From the NCBI GenBank assembly GCA_023614405.1, contig CM042685.1, positions 92,308,684 through 92,372,683 of the forward strand: DNA of 64,000 nucleotides, written 5' to 3'. Shown here piece after piece: positions 12,043-22,133 of this stretch; the stretch's first letter is position 1; the number at the start of each line of letters is the position of its first letter. The position numbers and the translations under genes are program-made. The notes under the pieces are model-generated. The model saw only the letters and a program-made list of their open reading frames with translations, was not told the origin of the DNA and did not search any database. Origin of the DNA: Avena insularis. Taxonomy: Eukaryota; Streptophyta; Magnoliopsida; Poales; Poaceae.

Positions 12043-12183
12043 TTAGTCAGACTCTTGGAACTCTCCTCTGTAGACGATATCATAGTTCTCCCCTTCTACG
12101 GCTCCATACAGGTTGGGTTCTTCATAGAAGGCCTCCTCCTGGCTTTCAGTTGCATACATTGGAGTATCTTCGGGATTCTCAGA
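12043..12183 (-). CDS. Second copy of the LTR mini-ORF
   Basis: The - frame encodes 46 residues, including PMYATESQEEAFYEEPNL, with stop TAA at 12,045-12,043. It aligns without gaps to the frame at 941-1081. The pattern of change (conservative acidic exchanges, no indel, no internal stop) suggests that the frame has been kept by selection while the surrounding LTR diverged. It lies about 320 bases before the LTR 3' end. No start codon is present at its head, so it is probably an exon. Function unknown. Confidence 0.4.
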   Translation of the reverse strand, partial: SENPEDTPMYATESQEEAFYEEPNLYGAVEGENYDIVYRGEFQESD

Positions 12184-12499
12184 GTGCAAGGAATACCAAA
12201 AATATTTCTTTTGTATTTTTATAAAACACCTACAATATTAATATATAATGAAAGTGATTTTTATTTATTTTTATCATCTTTCAATAATTTTGTAAAATAC
12301 CATAAGGATTATATATATTACAAAATTCTTAATAAAATTTATATGTCTAAAATTTTATTCTTTAATTTATTTGGACAGCTTGGATTATTATGAATTCAAA
12401 AATATTTTATTTCTAATTTTTGGATTTTTATTTTAATTACTAGAATTTATTTAAATTTAGGGGCATTTTGGTCTTTTCTCATTTATTAAAACTGGCTTT

Positions 12500-13040
12500 A
12501 AGTGATTTGGGCTGACTGTTTTGGGTTTATTGGGCCCTTGTGGCCCAATAGGGCAGAGCCAAAACGACACCCCGAAGGTTCCTGGCCCAATCCAGCCCAC
12601 ACTCTCTGTCACCCTCTCGTTCTCATCTCTCTTCTCCTCTTCGACCCCATGGTTGATGGCGCCGCCGCCATGCGCTGCTTATCGACGTGGTCCTCCCTGG
12701 CCACTGTCGTGGTGCAGGGCGAGGTTGTCGAGCATGCTCCACCTTCCTGTCCAACTCTATTTGGACCAGGAGCTCCCCTGTGGCCAGACTAGCTCCATCC
12801 CGAACCCTAGGGTTTGGGGTGATGCTGGTGTTGTCGTCGCCGCTTATGTCGTGTGCTATGGTGGTGTTCTTCGCCATCAAGCGTGGCTATGGTCGCCAAG
12901 GCAGGGTGTGCAGCACCCTTGGGGTGCTCCCTGTCGCCAGGCCGGGTCACCTCCTCTGCTTCCTCTTCTATTCTACATGGAGGACCACATGTGAGTTGGT
13001 TCTTGATTATCACCCGTGCCTATACCTCCTCTGAGTTCAT
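12500..13040. other. CT/GC-rich leader-like block in the LTR
   Basis: On + this holds pyrimidine-rich sequence followed by ATGGTTGATGGCGCCGCCGC near 12,650 and overlapping open frames of 96 to 157 codons without recognisable domains. It lies on the strand opposite to the LTR. It resembles the block at 5690-6700. I do not call a protein because several frames on both strands are open, as GC-rich DNA allows. Confidence 0.3.
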
Positions 13041-15381
13041 AAGTGTGTAACTAGTGTCCATCCCTCATTAGGGTTCATATTTTTTCTAGGGTTCTTCCCT
13101 GGTTCTAGGATTCATCCCTCTTTGTGCTTGTAAGATGATGATTTGATCTGGTAGTGATGCCTAGTGAACATTATGCTCACTGCACTTCAGTGCTTTCTGT
13201 CATGTTTTGATTATCTAATGATATTCTTGATCTGATGCTAGTGGTTCAGTAGTGTTTCCTCTAATGGGTGATAAAGCTTGGTCAATCTAATGGTATATCT
13301 GTGAAACCTGGTTGGTTAGGTTGATGCTTAGTGTGTTTCTCTACTATTAGTACTCCAATACTGATAGTAGCACTGTCAGTGGTGATTCACTACACTAGTA
13401 ATGGTCAGCTTGTGGATTCATGTGCAGATTGAGGTTACTTAGTTTCTTACAGTAACACTTTTCACATATAAACCTGATCCTTATTCTTGGTTATTGTTTC
13501 TAGGAAAATGATAGTTATTGTCTTACTGGTTTATTTATGAAAGCTAAGTAATTGTTGGGCTTGGTTTTAGAATTTGTTCTTGTGACACCATCCTAGAATG
13601 GCACAGAAGTGGTGATTCTACTACTGGGATTTACTATGGTCAGTGCTTAAGGTTGGATATCTGTTAAAGATAAATTGTAAGCTTCTTTCTTTAAGGATCA
13701 ATGCCTATGATGTTGGTCTGAGGCTTAGGAACTAGATTCCTATCTTGTTGTCCCTCATAGATATGCTTAAGTATCAAGGTTGTTCACTGTACCTTGGATC
13801 CTAGTTGGCTAAAATGATTGGTTTTCTTATAGCTTAATGTTGGTGCATATAGTTTATGAAATCTAAGGTGCTACTCCATTAGGATATGTGCCCAAATTTT
13901 ATAAGCTATTTGAGAACATATTTGAATATATGAGTTGTTTATGATCACCAGGATCTATGATGCTGGTCTGAGATTCTGGTGGATTTGGTAGAGTTTACTA
14001 CTGACCTTTATATTTCAAATTTCCTCTATGATAGGTTCACCCCACTTGGGTGATCACTAATTGGTTTAACTTGTAAACCAACACATGCTTTTCTGTTTGA
14101 ATAAGATGAACAAAATATGTGGATATTTTATGATACTCACCACACTTGGGTGTTATTGGGGTTGCAAGTTGTCGGTCTTGTGGTTGAGTGACTAGCTTGA
14201 TCTGGTGCTCCTCCTGATACTTCCAGCTCCTAGACTTGTCCTTGATCTAGCTCTCCACCTCCTGGTCCTGGTGGTTTGATCTTGATCTTGCTATCCACTT
14301 GATCTTCCCCCTCCTTATGTCACCATCTTGGTGAGATGATTAAGGTTCTGGTTGATGTACTCTGGTTTGGTTTGGTTTGGCTGCAGTGCTTGTTGTGAAA
14401 GAATAAGGAAATGGTGTGGTATTGGCTTGCCCACGGCTGTGTTGTGTAGTTTTGTGTGTGTGGCCTGTTGATGCTGTGCTGACAGCACACACCATGCAGT
14501 TTGGTGTGTATGCTGCCTGTGTGCCTCCTGCACACCTTGTGGATATGCTCTGGATATGAAAGTTAATTTTATCTGATTACACTCACTTGTCTGGTGAAAC
14601 TTGCCCCTCCTTGCTATTTATTTGACTTCTGGCTTAAATTATAAAAGATTCAGTTGTTTCATATTGGTGCAACTTGCCCCTTTAAAGATTACTCAATGAT
14701 GAAAAAGTGAACAGTGCAACTCACTATCAATTCTGAGAGTACATATTCTAATACTTAATTTTATTTCTTTAGTTTGTGTTTTGTTTTGCAGGTACAAGAC
14801 TTGGAAATTCAAGACTTTAGTTTAGGTTTTATTTTTTCTTAGATAATAGTCACTTGTAATATTTCTTTTATTCTTTTGTAATTTTTTATTTTATACTCTT
14901 GTAATAAGGATTGTACTATTACTCAATATATAAAGGTTCTTCTTTTATTTCATTATTATTGTAAATATTCTTGATCATTTTCATAAGTTACATTTTATAA
15001 CTTATTTATGGAAGAAAATTATGGAATGAATACTCCTTTTATTGATTATGTTATTTATTTAAAGTTTGAGCTACTAATTATCAACTCTTGACTAAATCAT
15101 AATACTCAAACATAATTCTAAATCCTTTTGAATTATAAATGCAACACTCAAGTTTAAATTCAAATTTGATTTCCCAAAGACACTAATCCACAAAGATCAT
15201 ATCAAAGTTTATAACAATCATCCTCCAAGACTATAACTAATCTCAAAGCATGAAAGAAACTTTGATCACTTTATGTTTTTATTTGGCGAAAAATTTACCC
15301 ACATTTTCACAGATGAATGCATGCAATTTCACAGATTCCTAAATCTACCCTTCATTCGTTCCTAAATGCTAGGATGTTACA

Positions 15382-16137
15382 ATAACCCCAAAATGATAGT
15401 GGCAAGTCCGTTAGAGACATCATAGATCGAACTATATCTAGTAGAGTACGATTACGACGTTCTGACACACCATTTTACTGTGGTGTTCCGGCATGTGTGA
15501 GTTGTGGAACTATTCCACACTCTTTCATACGTGTGCTAAACTCGTAACTTAGATACTCACCTCCACGGTCGGACCGTAGAAATTTGATCTTTCTATTATG
15601 ATGATTTTCCACTTCATTCTGAAATTCCTTGAATTTCTCAAAGATTTCAGACTTGTGTTTCATCAAGTAGATATAACCGTATCTACTAAAATCATTCGTG
15701 AAAGTAACAAAATAACGATTTCCACCTCGCGCCGACACACTTATTGGACCACACACATCAGAGTGTATGGTTTCCAATAAATCTATCGCCCATTCCATTG
15801 AACCAGAAAACGGCGTTCTAGTCATCTTGCCCATAAGGCATGGCTCACATGTATCAAATGATTCAAAATAAAGTGATTCCAAAAGTCCATCCGAATGGAG
15901 CGTCTTCATGCGTTTAATGCTAATATGACCTAGACGGCAGTGCCACATATATGCGGATATATCATCATTAAGTTTAATCCTTTTAGCATCAACATTATGA
16001 ATATGTGTAACACTATTATCGAGATCCAATAGAAATAAACCATTCATCATCGGTGCATGAACATAAAACATATCATTCGTATAAATTGAACAACCATTGT
16101 TTTCGGATTTAAATGAATAACCACTATGCTCAAACAC
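15382..16137 (-). pseudogene. Copia GAG-pre-integrase and integrase core
   Basis: Residues include WHCRLGHISIKRM and CEPCLMGKMTR (the HHCC zinc-binding module), then DLLETIHSDVCGPI with the first catalytic aspartate, FTNDFSRYGYIYLM, and KFLRSDRGGEYLS with the second. Further along, after a TAG stop where the family has a lysine or glutamine context (HAGTPQ then stop), the frame continues NGVSERRNRTLLD with the catalytic glutamate and LPLSFWGY. All three acidic residues are present, but the stop at about 15,478 and the loss of the remaining pol make it inactive. Upstream the frame is open back to 16,137. Confidence 0.8.
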
Positions 16138-16198
16138 GATCCGGATACAATGTTCATGCTCAGTGCTGGCACCAGATAATAACTATTCAAGTTTATAA

Positions 16199-16806
16199 CT
16201 AATCCCGATGGTAAGTGGAGAGGTAGCGTACGGCGATCACATCAACGCTTGATCCATTGCCGACACACATCCTTGCTAGTGGTCGCTTGTTCCGCAGCGC
16301 CTGATTCGAGTTACAAATATAAGCAACCGATTTGGTATCAATTACCCAAGTGCTACTGCGAGTACTAGTCGAGTATACATCAATAACATGTATATCGTAT
16401 ATACCTTTACTTGCCTTGCCGGCCTTCTTGTCTGCCAAATACTTGGGGCAGTTGTGCCTCTAGTGTCCAGTCCCCTTACAATAATAACACTCGGTATCAG
16501 ACTTAGGGCCAACTCGGGATTTCTTTTCAGGTACGACAACTTGTTTGCCGCCCTTCTTTCCCTTCTGTTTACCCTTCCTGTCTTTCTTGAAACCAGTGGT
16601 CTTGTTGATCATCAACACTTGATGTTCCTTCTTGATTTCCACCTCTGCAGTCTTAAGCATTGACAGAATCTCGGGGAGAGACTTCTTCATGCCCTGCATG
16701 TTATAGTTCATCATGAAGCTCTTGTAGCTAGGTGGCAGACACTAGAGAACACGATGTATGCCTAAGTCAATGGGAATCAATATTCCCAAGGCCACAAGCT
16801 TATCGG
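16199..16806 (-). pseudogene. Copia gag C-terminus and protease-like segment
   Basis: The - frame 16,806-16,460 gives SYKSFMMNYNMQGMKKSLPE, typical of Copia gag (UBN2-type). A lysine-rich linker and a zinc knuckle CYYCKGTGH follow near 16,470. After a frame change, 16,438-16,199 has IDVYSTSTRSSTWVIDTKSV, where the retropepsin motif is expected: the usual D-T/S-G-A reads DTKSVA, so the catalytic glycine is altered. An in-frame stop near 16,744 also breaks gag. The sequence is truncated at 16,806 by the Tat LTR. Confidence 0.7.
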
Positions 16807-17275
16807 TGATGGGGATATGCCAAGTGGGGTATATCCAGCAGGACGTTTCCTACTGGCCCATGCTGCCAGCGAGTGGGCCTGCAGGATGGCGACTAGATCA
16901 CAACCCAAGAAGAAGTCAGGCGACTAGAAGCTGAAGGCCTAGAAGCATAGCTAGGCCCAGTCGGATTAGTTCAAACGCCCTCCGAGTCCATATCCAACTC
17001 GGTTGTAGATCTATAAACCCTAGCGAGGTGACCCTATATAAACCTCCCTAGGGCACGCATAGAACTTACGTTCCATCATACACCACCTGCGACTCGCCGC
17101 CTAGTTGCCGAGCTCGCCCTTATACTCTCTCATAAATAAAAACTAGCATGAGTAGGTCTTTACCCTCCGGGGGCCGAACCTGGGTAAAAACCTATGTCTT
17201 TGCGCTCATCTCGCACCGTAGATGGATGTCCGCCCTTGCCCCTCGTTCTACTACTCGCTGCCGATTCCCATGATA
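16807..17275 (+). repeat. 5' LTR of Tat copy 1
   Basis: It begins TGATGGGGATATGCC and ends around 17,275 (GATA where CA is expected), just before GTGGCGCCCACCATGGGGCC. It matches the reverse complement of 30,873-31,362. A TATA-like CCTATATAAACC at about 17,032-17,043, followed by CACGCATAGAAC, marks the probable promoter. The bases after the LTR probably form the primer binding site; I cannot name the tRNA. Confidence 0.75.
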
Positions 17276-19640
17276 GTGGCGCCCACCATGGGGCCTGGCC
17301 GGTTAGGCCGGTGTTCTGCAACGAGATCCAACTTGCCAATCAACCAGACGATCGCCACCGGCCGCATGATCGCCATCGGCGAGATCCTCCAAATCTTGCC
17401 GAGCAGCTACGTCCCGGCGGCATGCCCCGTCACGCATAGCGTGATCATGCCAGTCGGCACGATCAGCCTCTTTGTCGGCTTCACCAACGTCATCATCTCG
17501 AAAGACTCGTCTCGCATCCGCGAGTTGCCACCGCGTGATCGGCTCTCTGAGAGTCAGGTCCACACCATCCATCGCCTCGCCTCTAAGTACGGCTCGGCCA
17601 ATAGCAACATGGTCGAGACCAGCGTGGCCGCAGACGATGCGGCCCCCAACGACGACGCCAACTCGGCGAACCCGACGTCAATCTCCGGATCCATTATCGT
17701 CGTGTCACCTGTGGACTCCATCACCCAAGTCTCTAACGTGGGGGACTTCGAGGATGCTTCCATCCTCGGCATCTTTGACTCCGATTCCGGATAGGAGAAC
17801 TCCGGTGACTTCCACGCCAGGTCCGGTCACTTCGTCACGACTAACATGGCAAGTGGCGCGAGCGTCCCACCAGACCCCTTCTCCACTCCGATCTCGCCGA
17901 CTGCAACGGAGGTCGAGGAACTCCGCATGTGCCTGGAGGAGGCGGTTCACAAGGAACAAGCCAACCGTGAATTTTTTTTGCCTCGAGCAAGCAACAGCGC
18001 AAGAGCTCTCGCTCTACCACCAGCACCACATCAGGTCACGCCTGAACACCACCGTTCAGGGCCGCGCCCTAAACTTCAACGACAAGAACAACCCGGCCCG
18101 CATGGCCGACCGCATGGTCTGCGAGAACGCGACACCGGGAGGAAGTGCCTGGCCACCACCAGGCTCGACGGCGAACGACGCTCCCCCCACCGCCCGGTCG
18201 CACGCCCCCTCGGACGAACCAAGGATCATGATCTCCCTGCCAGAGCGGGATGCAAACGGCCTCCCGTTGTTCTCCATTCCGATGGATAACGTCATCGCAA
18301 GTTGAGCCACGGTCGCCAACCTCAACGTGACGGGGGAAGGCGCACTGTAGATCTAGTACGCCAAGGCCGTCGAGCAACAAACCGCAGGCGCCGACTCGCG
18401 GGGGCGCATGTACTCCCGCTCATCAGGAAGCAGGGTGGCCTCGAGCGGCTGCCCAACAATGGCAAATACTCTCAACTGCCCACCACCTGAGCTCCTGCAG
18501 CTCCAACCACGACCCACGCATGCGGCACTCTCCATGAACGACCCGCGGCCGACGAACAACATGGTCACTGCCAATGGGTAGCCATTCGATGCGCGGACCC
18601 ACATCATCAACAACCAAAGCTGGCGCGCACGCTAGCCCGATGACCTGAGGCACAAAATCACGAACCGCCGTGATGGCGAGCCAAGGGGCTCACTCAGCTG
18701 AGTCGTCCCTAGTTCTTTGGACCAATGATCCAAGGCGAAAAATATTCGGCGAACTTCAAAGCGCCAAACGAGATCGAAAAGTATGATCCCTCGTATGACC
18801 TGGCCGTGTGGCTAGACACGTACCTTATGGCGATGGGAATCGCCGGCCGCACCGACCTACTCGCCGCAAGCTACCTCCCCTTGATGATTTAGGGAGCGAG
18901 CCAGCAATGTATCAATACCCTCCCCACGGACAGCATCGATTCCTGGGAGGATATGGGCGACACCTTCGTCAGGCACTTCGAGGGTTCCTACACCCGCGCC
19001 ACCACCATCGAGGACCTGGAGCGTTGCGTCCAGGGACCCCGCCAGTCGACCCGTAGCTGGGTCCAACGATTGATGGATCTGTTGTTCGATGCGGTCGGCA
19101 TCCACCCAGACACGGTGATACACTATTTCAAGACCTCATGCCGCTATGAGCCCTTGGTAGCCAAGCTCAAGCGGGTGTACAAGACACTCGATAACATCCA
19201 TACCTCCTTGATATTACCAAGCGGTACGCGGAGGAAGACCCGAACCAAGAAACCGACGACGAGTCGGGTGGAAACCGCCGCCCAAGCGGCCATCACAACG
19301 GGAGGCGACCCGAGCTACGCTACAACAACACTCGCCTCACCGGCAAGCGCCGTGGTGATGAGCGAGTCGATTTCGTTGCCAACTTCGGCTACGCGCCACG
19401 CGACCCCAAGAGCTTCTGCCACGACGAAGGCCAACACCGCGACAGCGGAAACTACAAGGCGAGGCCAAAATTCAACCACGCGGCTCTCCTTAACCAGCCC
19501 TGTGTGTTCCACAGCAGGGAGGGAAGCCCGCCATGCACACGAGCGCCAAATGCCACTCCCTGAGGGAGATCGAGAAGGCACAACACGCACGGGAAAACCC
19601 CAACAACCACTCACCAAATAGCGGGGCATTTGGCAACGAG
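17276..19640 (+). pseudogene. Tat Gypsy gag, copy 1
   Basis: The N-terminal part (17,291-17,794) reads MGPGRLGRCSATRSNLPINQ and onward to GDFEDASILGIFDSDSG, then TAG at 17,792. The same frame reopens to about 17,970, where an expanded T run (GAATTTTTTTT) shifts it; 17,985-18,305 continues with FCLEQATAQELSLYHQ. The capsid-like core with DTFVRHFEGSYTRATTIEDL and RYEPLVAKLKRVYKTLDNI lies at 18,950-19,200. Several stops (for example TAG 18,633-18,635) interrupt it. The TAG at 18,633 has a partner at the same gag position in copy 2 (29,496-29,498). A basic C-terminal region follows to about 19,640. The whole gag aligns with the better preserved 28,500-30,870 (-). Confidence 0.75.
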
Positions 19641-19699
19641 GCCGGTTCGCTCCACACCTTCACCAGGTTCAGCACCAAGTGCGAGAAGAAGGTCATCGC

Positions 19700-22133
19700 C
19701 CGCGCCGCCGCCGTTAATGCGGTGTCCCAAGTCGACATCCCCCGCTTCCTCAACTGGTCCGAACAACGGATCACCTAGAGCTGAGAGGACCACTAGCCAC
19801 GGATCAAATATCCGGGGCGAGTTGCCTTTGTGGTGAAGCACAAAGTGGGTGACTACTGGCTCCCCAAGACGCTGATGGACGGCGGGAGCTCCATCAACAT
19901 CCTCTACCTGGACACGTTTAGGCAACTGCGGCTACCGCAGTCGATGATCGAGATGACCTACACCACCTTCCACAACATCGTCCCCAGTCGGAAGGCATAC
20001 CCGATCGGCAAGGTAACGCTGCCAGTCACCTTCGGCACACCAGCGAATTTCCGCACCGAGCGGATCATCTTCGAGATGGTGCCCTTCAACAACCCCTACC
20101 ATTGTGTCTTGGGGCTAAAAGCGTTCGCCAAGTTCATGGCAGCGCCACACTACGCGTACAACGCGATGAAGCTCCCAGGTAGGGGTGGACATGCAGCTCG
20201 AGGCTCGGCTCGGGCTCGAGTCGCCTTGTAGGATGGTCAAGCCAAGCCTAAACCTTATTATTCAGGCTCGAGGCTCGACAAGCCCGCTCGGTGAAGCTTG
20301 CAAGCCAGCTCGAAAGCTCGATGAAAGCTCGATGAAATTAAAAAATTCGTCATGACCAAGACAATATCAAATGAACAGACCAAGACCAAGACAATATCAA
20401 GTGCACAGACCAAGACAATATCTAGAATTCACAACAATGGTACTAACTGAATAATATCAAATGCACAGACCAAGACATGAAGACAATATCTAGAATGAAC
20501 AGACCAAGACCAAGACCAATTTCCAAATGAACAGACCAAAACATGTACAGGTTATCTTATATATGAGCAGCTGATTTGTGATTAAAGCTAGCTACACATG
20601 AACAATATCTAGATTGCAGGGACGAAATTCAGAGACCAACAATATCTAGATTACAGGTTATCTTATATGTGAACAATATCCAAATGAGGCTGGTTAGATT
20701 TGCCATCTCCCCTTCTGTCTGATCCTTCAAATTTTGACAAGCATAAGAATCAAGTAAGTGAAATCAGCACAAGCGCAGGCAGCTCATGCGATTTCTCAAG
20801 CGAGAGCATGAATTTAAGACTCATAAAGTAGCTCAGAGAAAGAGATATATGCTACAAAAACTTAGCACTGTCTACACTCCACGAGATCAGAACCAAGTAT
20901 CAACATTAGGAAGTCATTGTTAAAGTTTGCACGACAAATTTTGCACAAAAATCCGCAGCAAAACCAGCATAAGCTACTGGCGGCCTTCCCAATCCCGACG
21001 CCCCTCCACATCTGCTCAGAAGGAGAAGGATCAAGCGGCGCCATTGCCGGGCGCCTCACAGGCTGCCGCCCGGCGCCACGCTTAACCCTAACCCTAGCTG
21101 GAGGCGGCCGCGCGGGGAGCAGAGCAGAGCTGACTGGGACTGGGAAGAAGGGAAGGAGGGCGGCGTCGGACTCGGACCTTGGTGGCGCCGTGGCGGCCTG
21201 GCAAGCGACGGGGTCGGGGAGGACGACGTCGGACCTTGCTGCTGCGCCGTGTTCGTCTCCAGAGAAAGAAACGAGAGAGAGAGAGAGAGAGAGAGTCCAC
21301 GGGACGGGCGGGGGCCGAGGGGACGGGGCCATGGATGGGATTTTTCAGAGTAGGTGGCCTGTCGAGCCGGTCGAACGAGCCATGAGCCGTTTCGAGCCGA
21401 GCCTCGAGCCCTTTTTGCTGTTATTTTTCAGTACCAAGCCGAGCCTCAGCTCGGCTCGATTTTGCCAAGCTTTCACGAGCCGAGCCACGAGACGGCTCGG
21501 CTCGGCTCGATTCCACCCCTACTCTCAGGGCCGTGCGGTATCATCACCGTCTACGACGACCCCGACATGGCCACGGAGTGCGAGGCAAAGGGCGCCGATC
21601 TCGCCGACGCTGTCATCGCCGCAGAAGCCAACCATGCGGAGGAGGTCGCCAAGTACACAAGCGGGGTCGACAATGATGACCCCACAATACTCAAGAAGCC
21701 CAAGTCGGAGAACGGCGGCTCGACCGCGTTCAAAGGCACCACGCACACGCGCTCCGTCAAGCTGGTCCCAGGCGACTCCAGCCAGACGGTAACGATCGGG
21801 ACATGCATGAACCCAGCATAGGAAAGCACGTTGATCGAGTTCCTACGTGAGAATCACGACATCTTCGCCTGGAAGCCATCTGACATGCCTGGTGTCCCGA
21901 GGGAACTCGCTAAGCACAAACTCAACTCCGACCCCAAAGCGCGACACGTCAAGTAGTCGGTGCGGCCCTTCAATGAAGAGCGGCGCCGAGCAATCGCCGA
22001 GGAGGTGCGGCATCTACTCGCTGCAGGCTTCATACGGCCAATCAAATACTCCAAGTGGTTAGCAAACCTAGTCCTTGTCGAGAAGAAGAATGGGACCTGG
22101 AGAATGTGTATCGAGTACACAAACCTCAAAGCG
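19700..22133 (+). pseudogene. Tat Gypsy protease and RT start, copy 1 (split by hAT)
   Basis: Protease: 19,830-20,171 reads VGDYWLPKTLMDGGSSINIL, where DGGSS is the retropepsin active site of this lineage, then FGTPANFRTERI and CVLGLKAFAKFMAAPHYAYN. The hAT element interrupts after KLPG; the frame resumes at 21,530 with GPCGIITVYDDPDMA and stops at 21,819-21,821. The RT N-terminus follows, with FLRENHDIFAWKPSDMPG, RPFNEERRRAIAEEVR, AAGFIRPIKYSKWLA and CIEYTNLK, interrupted by TAG at about 21,955. The catalytic RT core is missing beyond 22,133. Confidence 0.8.
20180..21521. mobile_element. Non-autonomous hAT-type DNA transposon, 1,342 bp
   Basis: Terminal inverted repeats are TAGGGGTGGA at 20,180 and TCCACCCCTA ending at 21,521. 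They are flanked by an 8 bp target duplication, CTCCCAGG (20,172-20,179) and CTCTCAGG (21,522-21,529), with one mismatch. Eight-base duplications and TAGGG-type ends are hAT hallmarks. Removing the insert restores the protease-RT linker seen in the copies at 27,960 and 41,570. Both subterminal zones are rich in GAGCC/GGCTC words (20,196-20,330 and 21,355-21,515), the likely transposase binding array. The interior has an AT-rich part with ACCAAGACAATATC-like repeats (20,360-20,660) and a GC-rich part with a GA run at 21,270-21,295. I see no transposase; GC-rich frames on both strands at 20,862-21,332 lack known motifs. Confidence 0.88.

Larger units (their letters stand above)
11722..15381 (-). 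mobile_element. 5' LTR of a group A element, about 3.7 kb
   Basis: On the - strand it would start at 15,381 with TGTAACATCC and ends at 11,722 with GGGTCACCGCA, next to the primer binding site. The last 300 bases match the LTR ends at 1400 and 2979, and 12,043-12,183 carries the same mini-ORF as 941-1081. It lacks the 252-806 block. The 11,722-12,200 part is secure; extension to 15,381 rests on the TG...CA rule and on the abrupt change to Copia coding at 15,382. No other coding is visible: 12,200-12,480 and 14,560-15,300 are AT-rich, and 13,040-14,560 is unremarkable sequence with short repeats. Confidence 0.5.
15382..16806 (-). mobile_element. Copia retrotransposon fragment
   Basis: The - strand carries, in order, the end of gag with a zinc knuckle, a protease-like segment, a GAG-pre-integrase domain and the integrase core, then stops after the integrase glutamate region. 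RT, RNase H and both LTRs are missing. The right end is cut by the Tat LTR at 16,807 and the left end abuts the group A LTR at 15,381. It therefore predates the Tat insertion. Confidence 0.8.
16807..22133 (+). mobile_element. Tat-lineage Gypsy copy 1 (outer copy), 5' half
   Basis: The element starts with TGATGGGGATAT at 16,807 and has the order LTR, primer site region, gag, protease and the first part of RT. A hAT element (20,180-21,521) splits the protease-RT linker. Coding similarity to RT stops after CIEYTNLK near 22,128-22,140, where the sequence becomes the antisense gene of copy 2. The same family appears at 22,134-31,362 (-), 31,363-37,540 (+) and 39,874-43,616 (-). Because 31,363 onward resumes on the same strand inside RNase H, I infer it is the other half of this copy. 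Confidence 0.75.

Noticed and set aside
12502..13034. Possible host gene start with ATG after a CT-rich leader
   Set aside because: It lies within an LTR, has several competing frames and no downstream exon with similarity that I recognise.
20862..21332. 156-codon open frame on - inside the hAT element as a transposase or captured gene
   Set aside because: No BED zinc finger, hAT dimerisation motif or other domain is seen; a + frame is open over the same GC-rich DNA.
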